64,000 nt of DNA from JAKAGZ01 sp963783855. GTDB lineage: Bacteria > Bacteroidota > Ignavibacteria > Ignavibacteriales > Ignavibacteriaceae. The DNA is taken from contig CAWAPE010000014.1 in the NCBI GenBank assembly GCA_963783855.1, positions 434,001-498,000 on the forward strand, in the 5' to 3' direction. Made by a program: the position numbers and the translations under genes. The number at the start of each line of letters is the position of its first letter. Positions within the stretch are counted from its first letter, which is position 1. The notes under the pieces are model-generated. The model saw only the letters and a list, made by a program, of their open reading frames with translations. It had not been told where the DNA came from and did no database searches. Of this stretch, positions 19,730 through 28,303 are shown one piece after another.

Positions 19730-20443
19730 AGATAAAAGCGATAATTATTGAAGACGAGATAAATGCGCGCAGAGAACTGGAATACCTGCTTGATGAAACC
19801 AATAAAGTGGAGGTTTTACAGAAATGTGCAAATGCATTGGATGGTATAAAGGCAATTAATGAGTTGATCCGGATAGTATTTTTATTATTAAATTGCCGGA
19901 GATTAGCGGTTTTGAAATGTTATCGATGATTGAAAACACCAGGTTACCACGGGTCGTCTTCGTTACTGCTTACGACGAATTTGCCATTGAGGCCTTCGAA
20001 AATGACGCGATTGATTATTTATTAAAACCGGTTGAGAAGGAAAGACTCTATAAGACTATTGAGAAACTCAACAAGTTAATTGTTGGAAAGACCCCGCAGA
20101 AACTGAATATTGCGCCGTTAAAGAGAATTCCAAGCGCGGGGGCTAATAAGGTAAAAATGGTCGATGTGGACACAATACAATATGTCCACTCCGATGAAAC
20201 GGGTGTTTTTTTCATCGACTGTGATAAAAAACATTTTACAGAACTCACTTTGAAAGTACTCGAAGAAAAAACAAATTTATTCAGATGCATAAACAATATT
20301 TAGTAAACCTGGATAAAATTGACGAGGTTCTGTTTGAAGAAAATTCAGCGGCAAAAATTCAAACAAGCTGTAAACATTTAATACCGGTCAGCAGGCATTA
20401 TTTAAAGGAACTGAAAGAACCCTGGGCATTTAATGCATCTTAA
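19726..20443 (+). pseudogene. LytR-type response regulator (receiver plus LytTR), frameshifted
   Basis: The start is TTG overlapping the kinase stop (TTGA). Receiver motif IIIEDE is followed, after a frame change near 19850-19890, by PEISGFEML, VTAYDEFAIEAF and LLKPVEKERL. A LytTR DNA-binding domain follows. A second frame change near 20287 (one missing C restores RCHKQYLVN) leads into the end, ISRHYLKEL-like, at 20443. About 239 residues result. The stretch that should carry the phospho-acceptor Asp reads SIFIIKLPE, one residue short, so the acceptor codon seems lost. LytTR regulators activate transcription at paired repeats. Either a recent wreck or poor sequence; the surrounding damage favours the latter. 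Confidence 0.8.
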
Positions 20444-20492
20444 TTAATTATTCCGCCTTTTAATTTTATATACTGCATCTTAAAACATTTCT

Positions 20493-20524
20493 TTTTGCTA
20501 TAAACATAATTTGTTTGCTATGTT
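20493..20524 (+). promoter_or_regulatory. Candidate LytTR operator (two direct repeats)
   Basis: TTTGCTAT occurs at 20494-20501 and again at 20514-20521, a 20-base spacing that puts both copies on one face of the helix, as LytTR regulators require. It lies 125 bases before the porin start, right after the LytR-type gene. A related arrangement (TTTTGCT, then TGTTT) is at 25486-25510 before satP. The link to the regulator is inference. Confidence 0.4.
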
Positions 20525-20645
20525 GAAAAACATTGAGCGGCAAAATCACAATTATAAACGTTCACTACCTTTTGGATGAGTGTAATTTCACCACTCATAA
20601 GCTACATTTAATTTTTTAATTCATTCTTTAATCAGGGAGATAAAA

Positions 20646-21816
20646 ATGAAAAAAATTGTAGTACTTTCCACCTTCCTTTTTTTTACCGGCATTTTGTTTG
20701 CACAGAACGTACCACGGGTGGAAAAGAAACCCTGAAAATTAAGGGTTTTGTAAGCACGACATTTTTCGGACAGAATCAGGGATTCGTATTTGGCAACGGG
20801 CAAAACGCGGAGTTCGCGGCGCCCCCGGAATATACCACCAACTGATGGTTTTACGGAGGTGATATACGGAACAGCAGGCTTACAATGGTATTCAATGGTC
20901 CCGAACTTACAAATAACTGGAAATTGGGCGGTGTACTGGAGTTTGATGCATTCGGAGGATTTAACGGCGCTGGTGCTTTCAGTGCAGAGCAGCCAACACC
21001 CGCCTTCGTTTAGCTTATCTGGATATTGTTCATGATAATCTTACAATCAGGCTTGGCCAGGCATGGACACCTTTATTCGGTAATGTACCGGTTTCAATGT
21101 CACACATAGCTTTTCCTTTGGGATACGGATCAGCTGGCGATGTTGGCTGGAGATTCCCCGGCATATATATGTATTATAAATTTGCTTCGAACAGTTCTAC
21201 CCACGTGGGATTAGACGCCGCAGTTTTTGAAGGATCCTGGAGCGGGCCGGGTAATAATGTAAATTTTGGAACAGCCGGTAATTCAGGTACACCGCAATTT
21301 GAGGTAAGATTAAACCTGAATAGTAAAATTTCAGAAGGTACTGTTTTTAAAGCATATGTTGTTGGGCATATAGACAGCAAAAATCTGGCAGGGACAAATG
21401 TGGATTCTACCAGTACTCTCTCCGGGTCAGCTGCTGAAGTTGGCGCGAGCATAAATTCGAATGGATTTTTATTACAGGGTAATATCTACATGGAAAAAAT
21501 ATCGGCCAGCAGTTTGGTCAATTAACGAGATACAAAGTGTGAATAAAGATTTATCTTCTACAGGAGGCTGGCACAATAAGCAGTTTTACGAGCGGTAAGG
21601 CATTTATGGATTTATGGCATGGAGAGTGTAACAAAATCTATAGCAATGGCAGCTATAGATTGCGATAGGATAAAAAATAACCTGTTTGATGTAATGGTAA
21701 AATATCAAACTGGTTGCTTGGTTGGGAGTGGAATATCTGCAAAATAAATTGACTTATGGATCAAATGAAGATAGCTAAAGGAACTTTGTTTTTTCAGCGC
21801 TTTATATAAATTTTAA
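20646..21816 (+). pseudogene. Outer-membrane porin, broken by frameshifts
   Basis: A signal peptide (MKKIVVLSTFLFFTGILFAQ) is followed, across at least three frame changes and in-frame stops, by the segments LKIKGFVSTTFFGQ, GGDIRNSRLTMVFNG, NNWKLGGVLEFDAFGGF, YLDIVHDNLTIRLGQAWTPLFG, GWRFPGIYMYYKF and, near the end, VEYLQNKLTYGS and SALYKF. These alternating strands and the terminal Phe mark a beta-barrel porin of about 390 residues. The frame is uninterrupted only from 21097 to 21525. It lies between the LytSR-type system and a cstA-like gene, so it may pass the same substrates across the outer membrane. Substrate unknown. Confidence 0.75.
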
Positions 21817-21827
21817 TTTAAAATGTT

Positions 21828-21854
21828 AAAGCCACTTTCTACGAGTGAGGCTTT
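21828..21854 (+). terminator. Imperfect terminator or attenuator between porin and cstA-like gene
   Basis: AAAGCC at 21828-21833 pairs with GGCTTT at 21849-21854. The next bases (ACT with AGTGA) would extend the stem to eleven pairs if one T were added, in keeping with the base loss seen throughout this patch. Confidence 0.45.
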
Positions 21855-21892
21855 AATGCTTGTAGTATGTTTAATAAAAACAAGGAACGAAA

Positions 21893-23300
21893 ATGGAATT
21901 GTTACTAATAATGATTTTAGCTTTTGTTGGCTACCTTGTGATGTATAAGCTTTATGGAAACTATATTGGCAATAAATTTTTTGCGATTAATGATGACAAC
22001 AGTTGCTTCTGTTGAAATCGAAGATGGTTTGATTCGTCTACAATAAAGAACTCACTTCGAAATCCTCACATCTATCGCAAGTACTATCTATTTATTTTAT
22101 TTTTACTACTTTCAATATTTGTGTTATTTTAAGTCAGGAGTAATGTCGGGTAGCTGTATGTTTTAGCACTCCCTTAATAAAAAATATTTAATTTCTGAGA
22201 AATATTTGTGTTATTTTATAGTTTATTTTTTTATAAATTTTTTTTTTTTTTCTTATATATATTTTTTTTTTATTATTATATATTTTATATTATTTATTTT
22301 TATTTCTATTATTATATTTGATTTATATTTTTTATTTTTTATATCCTAATATTATTTTTTTTTTATATGATTTATTTTATATTTCTTTATTTTTATATCT
22401 CTTTTTTTTTCTTATTTTTTTTCTCATTTGATTATTTCTATAAATATAATTAATTATAATATATTTCTAATAAATCAGGAGTAATGTCGGTTTAATTCAG
22501 CTGTAATTTTCATTACTCCTCTTATATATATGAATTGAATTTACTTATTACCATTATGATATATTTCTACTAATTTCTATATTCTTTATTTCCAATTATA
22601 CGATATATTTCAATAATAATATTCTATCTTTGTCAGATATTGTGTTATGCTGAAAAGATGTTTAGCTACACTCGTAATTATACAAACTGTCGCTGGAATA
22701 GGAATGGTTATATTACTGCTGAATGCAAAACATATTCGGAGTGCGGGTATCGACCAATTATGTATCTAGGGTTGGTGCTGCTAGCTTGGTTCTAAAGTTG
22801 GCGCATTGTAGACGGAGCTATAATATGATCGGGGCTATCGGTGTACCTAAGGCTGTATCGGTGGTGCTCATGGGCGTATCGTAGCTTCCTCTGCTGTACA
22901 ACACCGAACGCGATCCGTATTCAGAGATATGTGCTGACGAAATGTTCCGAAAAACATTTAAAAAATAGTTTTTTCAACTGCAACAGTAGTTTTATTTGCT
23001 TAGCTTAATTTTTCATCATATGCAAGTGGAAAAGGTGCTTTATTATATGGCTCTTTTTGGAGCTGTAAATCAGATAACTGCTTCATTAACCTTTTATTAT
23101 TGCTATTTATCTAAAACAGAACAATAAAAAAGCTTGGCTGATAAGCGCTATCCAGGCCGTGTTCATCATAAGACCTCATGAACTATTATCAAAAATCAGA
23201 TAAGCTCTAGAGCAAAAAGTAATATTTACTGCAAATATATGTTATAATTATTATGTCAATGGTCTAGATTGCAACACAAGTATATCTAACTTTTCTCAAC
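21893..23300 (+). pseudogene. cstA: CstA-family carrier, heavily disrupted
   Basis: The start ATG (AAGGA upstream) gives an intact first stretch, FVGYLVMYKLYGNYIGNKFF, then INDDN, VEIEDGL and a TSIA segment, all as in the N-terminus of CstA. From about 22640 the C-terminal part can be followed through many frame changes: RCLATLVII, AGIGM, GSKVGA, MIGAIGVPKAVSVVLMGV, SYASGKGALL and a phrase like PLFGAVNQ. The centre is replaced by T-rich low-complexity DNA and is several hundred bases too short. CstA and BtsT import pyruvate or peptides through the inner membrane. The end at 23300 is approximate. Loss of function or assembly failure cannot be separated here. Confidence 0.75.
22114..22640. repeat. 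T-rich low-complexity patch with short direct repeats
   Basis: From about 22195 to 22450 the plus strand is almost only T and A, with T runs of eight to fourteen; the next 190 bases stay very AT-rich. An 18-base repeat (AATATTTGTGTTATTTTA at 22114-22131 and 22201-22218) lies at its left edge. A 16-base repeat, TCAGGAGTAATGTCGG, occurs at 22134-22149 and 22475-22490. AGGAGTAATG at 22477-22486 is also inverted at 22511-22520. The patch sits in the middle of the cstA-like gene. No CRISPR or transposon structure is seen. Confidence 0.8.
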
Positions 23301-23533
23301 GAAGACATCAAATTTTCATGACAAGAGTGAACCTGCAACAGAAAACGTGTAAGGATAGGTTCTTTCAAATTATTTTAATTTGGCAACACTGTCCGTTTAC
23401 CACTGTACATTGTTGTCAACAAATTACGATAGCAAATACAGGCAGGTATGATTAAGGAAGAATTAAAGAGAACATATTTCAAATTATTATTTACACTCTC
23501 CTTTTGTTGGTCCTGATTTACCTATGACAGTAT

Positions 23534-23890
23534 ATGGAAATTATTAACTGGAGAGAATTGGAATTAAACAGGATCGTCTCCGTTGCTATATTGGTACTGA
23601 CAGCTTTATTCAGTCTGGCTTTGCTGATTTTTTACAGGACTTTTTTTGTAAACAAAATAAAAGACTGTAAATCTATAACCGGTTATGAATTTTTAAAATT
23701 TGAAAAAGAGTTGATAATTATTGTCATGATAGCTACATATTTTGTTCTCATTACGGTATTGCTGAATCTTACAGGTTTTTATTATGGTGCGATTGTTATT
23801 ATTTCACTTTATGCTGTATACTATTATTTCCCTTCGGAGAAACGAATTAAGTTTGAAAAAAAATTATTCAGGATAAGTGAAGCTCAATAA
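23534..23890 (+). CDS. Small membrane protein of unknown function
   Basis: This 118-residue protein has three likely membrane helices: VSVAILVLTALFSLALLIFY near residues 14-35, LIIIVMIATYFVLITVLL near 60-78 and YGAIVIISLYAVYYYF near 84-99. The loops and tail are basic. I do not recognise the family. It follows the damaged cstA-like gene and overlaps the next small gene by 14 bases, so the two are probably co-transcribed with it. A short run, MIKEELKRTYFKLLFTL at 23448, just upstream, may be part of another broken small protein. The frame looks intact, but the start is uncertain because of the damage upstream. Confidence 0.55.
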   Translation: MEIINWRELELNRIVSVAILVLTALFSLALLIFYRTFFVNKIKDCKSITGYEFLKFEKELIIIVMIATYFVLITVLLNLTGFYYGAIVIISLYAVYYYFPSEKRIKFEKKLFRISEAQ

Positions 23891-24056
23891 AAATATTTTA
23901 TTTAGATATAAAGGGGATAGCTTTGACAAAAAAGTTTACAGTAAAATTAAAGATAAGCTGGTTAAAGGGTGGAATTATTATGATGCAATGGCCAGGAGCA
24001 CGATGGTGGATAAAATAGAATATGAACTTGGCGAAATGGAAAATAGTTCGGACTAA
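23877..24056 (+). CDS. Small hypothetical protein downstream of cstA-like gene
   Basis: A GTG start overlapping the end of the preceding small membrane protein opens a 59-residue frame. It contains FRYKGDSFDKKVYSKIKDKL and KGWNYYDAMARSTMVDKIEY, charged and without a membrane helix. In enterobacteria a small cytoplasmic protein (YbdD/YjiX) follows cstA; this one occupies a similar place but shows no evident similarity to it. An overlap of 14 bases suggests coupled translation. Function unknown; coding status rests on the even amino-acid make-up and the overlap only. Confidence 0.45.
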   Translation: MKLNKNILFRYKGDSFDKKVYSKIKDKLVKGWNYYDAMARSTMVDKIEYELGEMENSSD

Positions 24057-24093
24057 TAGTGCTCGGCTTTTTATCGGCCTTCTATCACTCTAG

Positions 24094-24213
24094 ATGAATT
24101 TAACACTTGACCTGCTGACTGAAATGGAAAAGCATTTTGTTTTGATGCTCAACAAGGTAGATACTGCTGAGAGAGATATGTCAGATCTTTTATCTGAGTT
24201 TGATGTTATATGA
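24094..24213 (+). CDS. Possible small ORF before the ArsA-like gene
   Basis: This 39-residue frame (with LTLDLLTEMEKHFVLMLNKV) is strongly helical and acidic. Its stop codon overlaps the start of the ArsA-like gene (ATGA), which argues for coding. It may be the remainder of a longer gene cut by the indels that riddle this patch. No family is recognised. Confidence 0.3.
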   Translation: MNLTLDLLTEMEKHFVLMLNKVDTAERDMSDLLSEFDVI

Positions 24214-25127
24214 AAAATGATTCAAAAACGAGTTGTCTTTTCTATCTAGGAAAAGGTGGAGTTGGTAAGTGAACTTAGTCGGTATTAACTGCTGTGCATC
24301 TGGCACAGTACGGTTTTAATGTACTGCTGGTGTAGATAAATACGGCGTATAATTTTTAAGATATATTTGAAAAAAAATTTTCTGAGAAAAGTATATATTA
24401 ACCGAAAATCTAGAAATTAAAGAGATAGATATTAATTACTGGATAAAAAAATATTAGATGAAGTTGAATCACAGATCAGACGTACCTATTCATACCTTTA
24501 GGCGCTTAATCTCGAACAGTATTTCGGTGTTATTAAATATTCTAAGGGATAGAGGAATATGCTTTGTTACTGGCCTATAGGGAAATATTAAGACGGAATA
24601 AAGAAAAAGATTACATCATTTTCGATATGTCTCTGACCGCATTAACTCTGAAGTTTTTCGGATTACCGGAGATTTCTCTTTTATGGCTTGAGAAGCTGCT
24701 TGATTTAAGAAATGAAATTATTAAAAAGAGAGAAATAATTACGAGGGTTAAATTTGGCGATAAGGAGGTGGAGAGAGATAAAATTCTCAACAAGCTCAAT
24801 CAGCAGGTTAAATCATATAAGGAAGTAAAAGAAATTTTCAGAGATAAAACAAAGACAAAAATTAATCTTGTTATGAACTCGGATAAATTGTCCTTTTCCG
24901 AATCGGAATTAATCGTAAAAAGGTTGAACGAGTTCAGCCTGGGAATAAACAATGTAATTATTAACAAATATTACCCGGAGTTTATACCTAACCACATTGA
25001 AGATAGATTTGTTTTTAAGCAGATACTGCTTTTCCCTAAAAGTAATACGCCTTTAATTGGTCTACAGACGCTAAAAAATTATTTGCTTCAGAAAGAGCCG
25101 TTTGAAAGTAATTTTGTACGGGAATAG
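24210..25127 (+). pseudogene. ArsA/CooC-like P-loop ATPase, disrupted in its first third
   Basis: The start gives CLFYLGKGGVGK, the deviant Walker A of the ArsA/MinD group, but a TGA follows at once. In neighbouring frames come LTAVHLAQYGFNVLLV, a tag and a taa, DIFEKKFSEKSIY and IKEIDINYW. From 24564 to 25127 the frame is open (187 residues) and includes DYIIFDMSLTALTLKFFGLPE, the ArsA switch region, and NNVIINKYYP. The two ends are in the same frame, for a product of about 305 residues. Such ATPases deliver tail-anchored proteins, metal ions or anions. The next gene encodes a MIP18-like protein, which points to metal-cluster work. Either a pseudogene or poor sequence. Confidence 0.7.
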
Positions 25128-25142
25128 AAAAAAAGGAAAGAC

Positions 25143-25397
25143 ATGCAAAAAAAAATAGATGAAGTTTTTGAAAGGATAAAAGTGCCGGAATCGGGACTTT
25201 CACTTGCACAAAGCAATATTATTGAAAAATTAAGATTTGTTGAATCAAAAAATAAACTGGTTGTCGTTAAATATCCGATGCATTCCCCGGAAGGATGCTG
25301 CACGCTGATTTCTAATGCAATTTTAAACAGCGTGCTTAAAGATCTGAGGGAAGAATTAGAAAAAGCATTTCCCCTGCTTGCTATTGAGGTTCTTTAG
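25143..25397 (+). CDS. MIP18/DUF59-like small protein
   Basis: This 84-residue protein shows the layout of the DUF59 (MIP18) family: a helix, then KVPESGLSLAQSNIIEKL, a strand pair VESKNKLVVVKYPM, a Cys-Cys in HSPEGCCTLI, a helix LNSVLKDLREELEKAF and a last strand LAIEVL. The family takes part in iron-sulfur cluster assembly, often beside P-loop ATPases such as ApbC. The upstream ArsA-like ATPase is 15 bases away, so they may act together. The typical DPE motif reads VPESG here. The assignment is by pattern only and moderately sure. Confidence 0.55.
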   Translation: MQKKIDEVFERIKVPESGLSLAQSNIIEKLRFVESKNKLVVVKYPMHSPEGCCTLISNAILNSVLKDLREELEKAFPLLAIEVL

Positions 25398-25485
25398 TAA
25401 GGGAAATTAAATAAGTGAAACATATGATAGTCTTGAATTGAGGGGATCCGGTCTGTTATAAAAGCTGTGTGCTGATTTCCCGACG

Positions 25486-25515
25486 TTTTGCTCTGCAAAA
25501 AAACTGTTTTGTGAA
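25486..25515 (+). promoter_or_regulatory. Candidate LytTR-type site upstream of satP
   Basis: TTTTGCT at 25486-25492 and TGTTTTGT at 25505-25512 resemble the paired repeat before the porin (TTTTGCT, then TGTTTGCT) with nearly the same spacing. A -35/-10-like pair, TTGAAT and TATAAA with an 18-base spacer, lies some 25 bases further upstream. Both are pattern matches without further support. Confidence 0.3.
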
Positions 25516-25560
25516 ATTAATACGCAAAACAATAATTAAACTAAACTAAACGGAGGTACT

Positions 25561-26133
25561 ATGTCAGAAAGCACAAAAATTTTCGATTCAACTGCTAATC
25601 CGGCTCCATTAGGGTTACTCGGATTTGGTATGACGACTGTTCTCCTCAATTTACACAACGCAGGATTCTTTGCCTTAAGCGGCATGGTTCTTGCAATGGG
25701 TGTCTTTTACGGCGGAATGGCCCAGGTTTTTGCAGGCTGGATGGAATGGAAAAAGGGAAATACTTTCGGAACGGTCGCATTCACTTCTTACGGACTGTTC
25801 TGGCTGACCCTCGTCTATCTTATAGTAATGCCGAGCTGGGGAGGTGTAGCCAAGGCCGATGAAGGCGGAATGATAGCATATTTATTTATGTGGGGTCTAT
25901 TTACTTTTGTCATGTGGATTGCTACCTTGAAAAAGAACAAGGCATTACAGGTAGTCTTCTTCACATTATTTATTTTATTCTGGCTTCTTGCACTCGGCGA
26001 TGCTACCGGGAATGCAACCTTAAAAACATTTACAGGTTGGGAAGGAATTCTCTGTGGTCTGTCCGCAATTTACCTGGCGGCGGCGGAGATTTTAAACGAG
26101 ACTTATGGAAAAGTTGTTCTTCCCATTGGTTAA
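25561..26133 (+). CDS. satP: Acetate uptake transporter, SatP/YaaH family
   Basis: This 190-residue inner-membrane protein has six hydrophobic helices and the family signature NPAPLGLLGFG at residues 13-23. It also has LHNAGFF and GMAQVFAGWMEWKKGNTFG. The family (GPR1/FUN34/YaaH) carries acetate and succinate with protons. A strong ribosome site, CGGAGG, lies before the ATG. The gene lies 37 bases before acetyl-CoA synthetase, so import and activation of acetate are encoded together. The frame is intact, which marks the right border of the damaged patch. Confidence 0.93.
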   Translation: MSESTKIFDSTANPAPLGLLGFGMTTVLLNLHNAGFFALSGMVLAMGVFYGGMAQVFAGWMEWKKGNTFGTVAFTSYGLFWLTLVYLIVMPSWGGVAKADEGGMIAYLFMWGLFTFVMWIATLKKNKALQVVFFTLFILFWLLALGDATGNATLKTFTGWEGILCGLSAIYLAAAEILNETYGKVVLPIG

Positions 26134-26170
26134 TTCATTTTTTCAAAATTAAAAGATCAGGAGTTAATCT

Positions 26171-28203
26171 ATGGACGAAAAGAAATCTAATGATGAAGTA
26201 ACTGAGTCGCAGATTGCGGTGCACTGGAAAGAAGAAGATTATTTTAATCTGAGTGAAAAATTTTCCAAACAGGCAAACGTAAAAGATGAAAAGATTTTTG
26301 ATCGATTCAGTATGGACAATTTCCCGGATTGCTACAAAGAGTATGCTGATATGCTTGATTGGTACAAACCATACGATCAGGTTTTGGATTCAAGTAATCC
26401 TCCGTTCTTCAAATGGTTTACAGGCGGTAAGATAAATGCATCATATAATTGTATTGACAGGCATTTAGCAAAACATAAAAATAAGACCGCTATACATTTC
26501 GTTCCTGAACCTGAAAATGAAGCAATTGTACACATGACTTTTCAGGAACTTTATGTTAAGGTAAATGAATTTGCTGCTTTACTACAGGATTTCTGTGGGG
26601 TCAAAGCCGGCGATACTGTCACACTTCATATGCCGATGATACCGGAGATCGCAATAGCAATGCTGGCCTGCGCCCGTATTGGTGCAGTTCACTCACAGGT
26701 ATTTTCTGGATTTTCAGGAAAGGCCTGCGGAGAAAGAGTAGCAGATGCAAAAAGCAAGGTTCTTATCACTGCTGATTCATATTACAGGGGTGGCAATCTT
26801 ATTGACCATAAAGAAAAAGCTGACATTGCTTACGAAGAAGCGTTGAAGGAAGGACAGAAGATTGAGAAGATACTTATCTTTCAGCGATATCCTGATAAAT
26901 ATTCCGCTAAGACACCACTTGTTGAGGGTCGCGACTTTTTAGTAAATGACGTAATCAAAGATTACTACCATAAAAAAGTTGAGCCTGTTCAGCTTCCTTC
27001 AGAAGGAAATCTCTTTATAATGTATACTTCCGGTTCTACAGGCAAACCCAAAGGGGCACAGCATTCTATCGGTGGATACTATATCCTATGTAACCGGCAC
27101 ATCAAAATATGTTCAGGATATTCATCCGGAAGATGTTTACTGGTGTATGGCAGATATAGGATGGATTACGGGACACTCATATATTATTTATGGTCCTCTA
27201 GCACTTGCTGCATCTTCGGTAATATTTGAAGGTGTTCCCACTTATCCCGATGCAGGCCGTCCATGGCGTGTTGCCGAAGAACTTGATGTGAATATATTCC
27301 ACACTTCTCCAACAGCTATTCGCGCATTACGACGTGTTGGTCCCGATGAACCGGCAAAATATGATTACCATTTTAAACATATGACTACAGTCGGTGAGCC
27401 GATTGAACCGGAAGTCTGGCGATGGTATTACAATGTTGTGGGTAAAAAAGAAGCAGTTATTGTTGATACATGGTGGCAAACAGAAACCGGCGGATTTCTT
27501 TGTTCAACATTGCCCGGCATTCATAAAATGAAACCGGGAAGTGCGGGTCCGGCTGTACCCGGAATCTATCCCGTAATTTTTGATGAAGACGGAAAACCAC
27601 TTCCGGCAGGCAGCGGAAAAGCAGGTAATATTTGTATACAAAATCCATGGCCCGGAAGAATGTTAACTATCTGGGGCGATGATGATAGATTTGTCAGACA
27701 GTATTATCAGCGTTACAATAAAGACCCAAAAAGCAAAGACTGGCGCGACTGGCCTTACTTTGCAGGAGATGGCGCTGTTCAGGCTGCTGACGGATTTTAC
27801 AGGATTCTGGGAAGAATTGATGACGTCATAAATGTTGCCGGGTCATCGTCTGGGGACAAAGGAACTTGAATCTGCTGCGCTGATGTGCACCGAAGTCGGT
27901 GAAGCTGCAGTTGTTCCGGTTGCTGATCCGATTAAAGGAAAAATTCCGCATATTTTCGTTTCACTAAAACCCGGAATTAAGGGAACTCCTGAAATTCAGA
28001 AAAAGGTTTCAGACACACTTGCAAAAGAAATAGGACCTATTGCGAAACCTGGCAAAGTCTGGATAGTTTCTGATATGCCCAAAACACGTTCTGGTAAAAT
28101 TATGCGAAGGATTCTATCGGCGGTTGCTAATAAACAGGATGTTGGAGATATAACAACACTGGCAAATCCGCAGGTAGTTGAAGAAATAAAAAATTTAGCA
28201 TAA
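26171..28203 (+). pseudogene. acs: Acetyl-CoA synthetase (AMP-forming), two single-base insertions
   Basis: Three frames join into 676 residues if one base is removed near 27080 (restoring GGYISYVTGTSKY) and one G at 27840-27842 (restoring INVAGHRLGTKELESA); the total then divides by three. Motifs: ATP loop YTSGSTGKPKGAQH, VYWCMADIGWITGHSYIIYG, VDTWWQTETGG, and the C-terminal PKTRSGKIMRR with the lysine that is acetylated to switch the enzyme off. It makes acetyl-CoA from acetate, ATP and CoA. It lies after satP, and a terminator follows at 28218. Since all catalytic parts are intact, both insertions look more like sequence errors than decay. Confidence 0.9.
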
Positions 28204-28217
28204 GCGGATTTTTATTT

Positions 28218-28256
28218 AATGGAGGTTCTTAAGTTTGTTTTGAACCTCCATTTTTT
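28218..28256 (+). terminator. Rho-independent terminator after acs
   Basis: A perfect eleven-pair stem (AATGGAGGTTC with GAACCTCCATT) with a 13-base loop and a T run lies right after the acs stop. It separates acs from the gene of its likely acetylating enzyme. Confidence 0.88.
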
Positions 28257-28303
28257 ATATATATTCCTTTACTGTTCTCATTATTTGGTGGAATCATAGT
28301 GTT

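Noticed and set aside
22195..22640. T-rich repeats considered as a CRISPR array or transposon end
   Set aside because: There are no evenly spaced repeats, no spacers, no cas gene and no transposase; the two direct repeats are unequal in kind and spacing.
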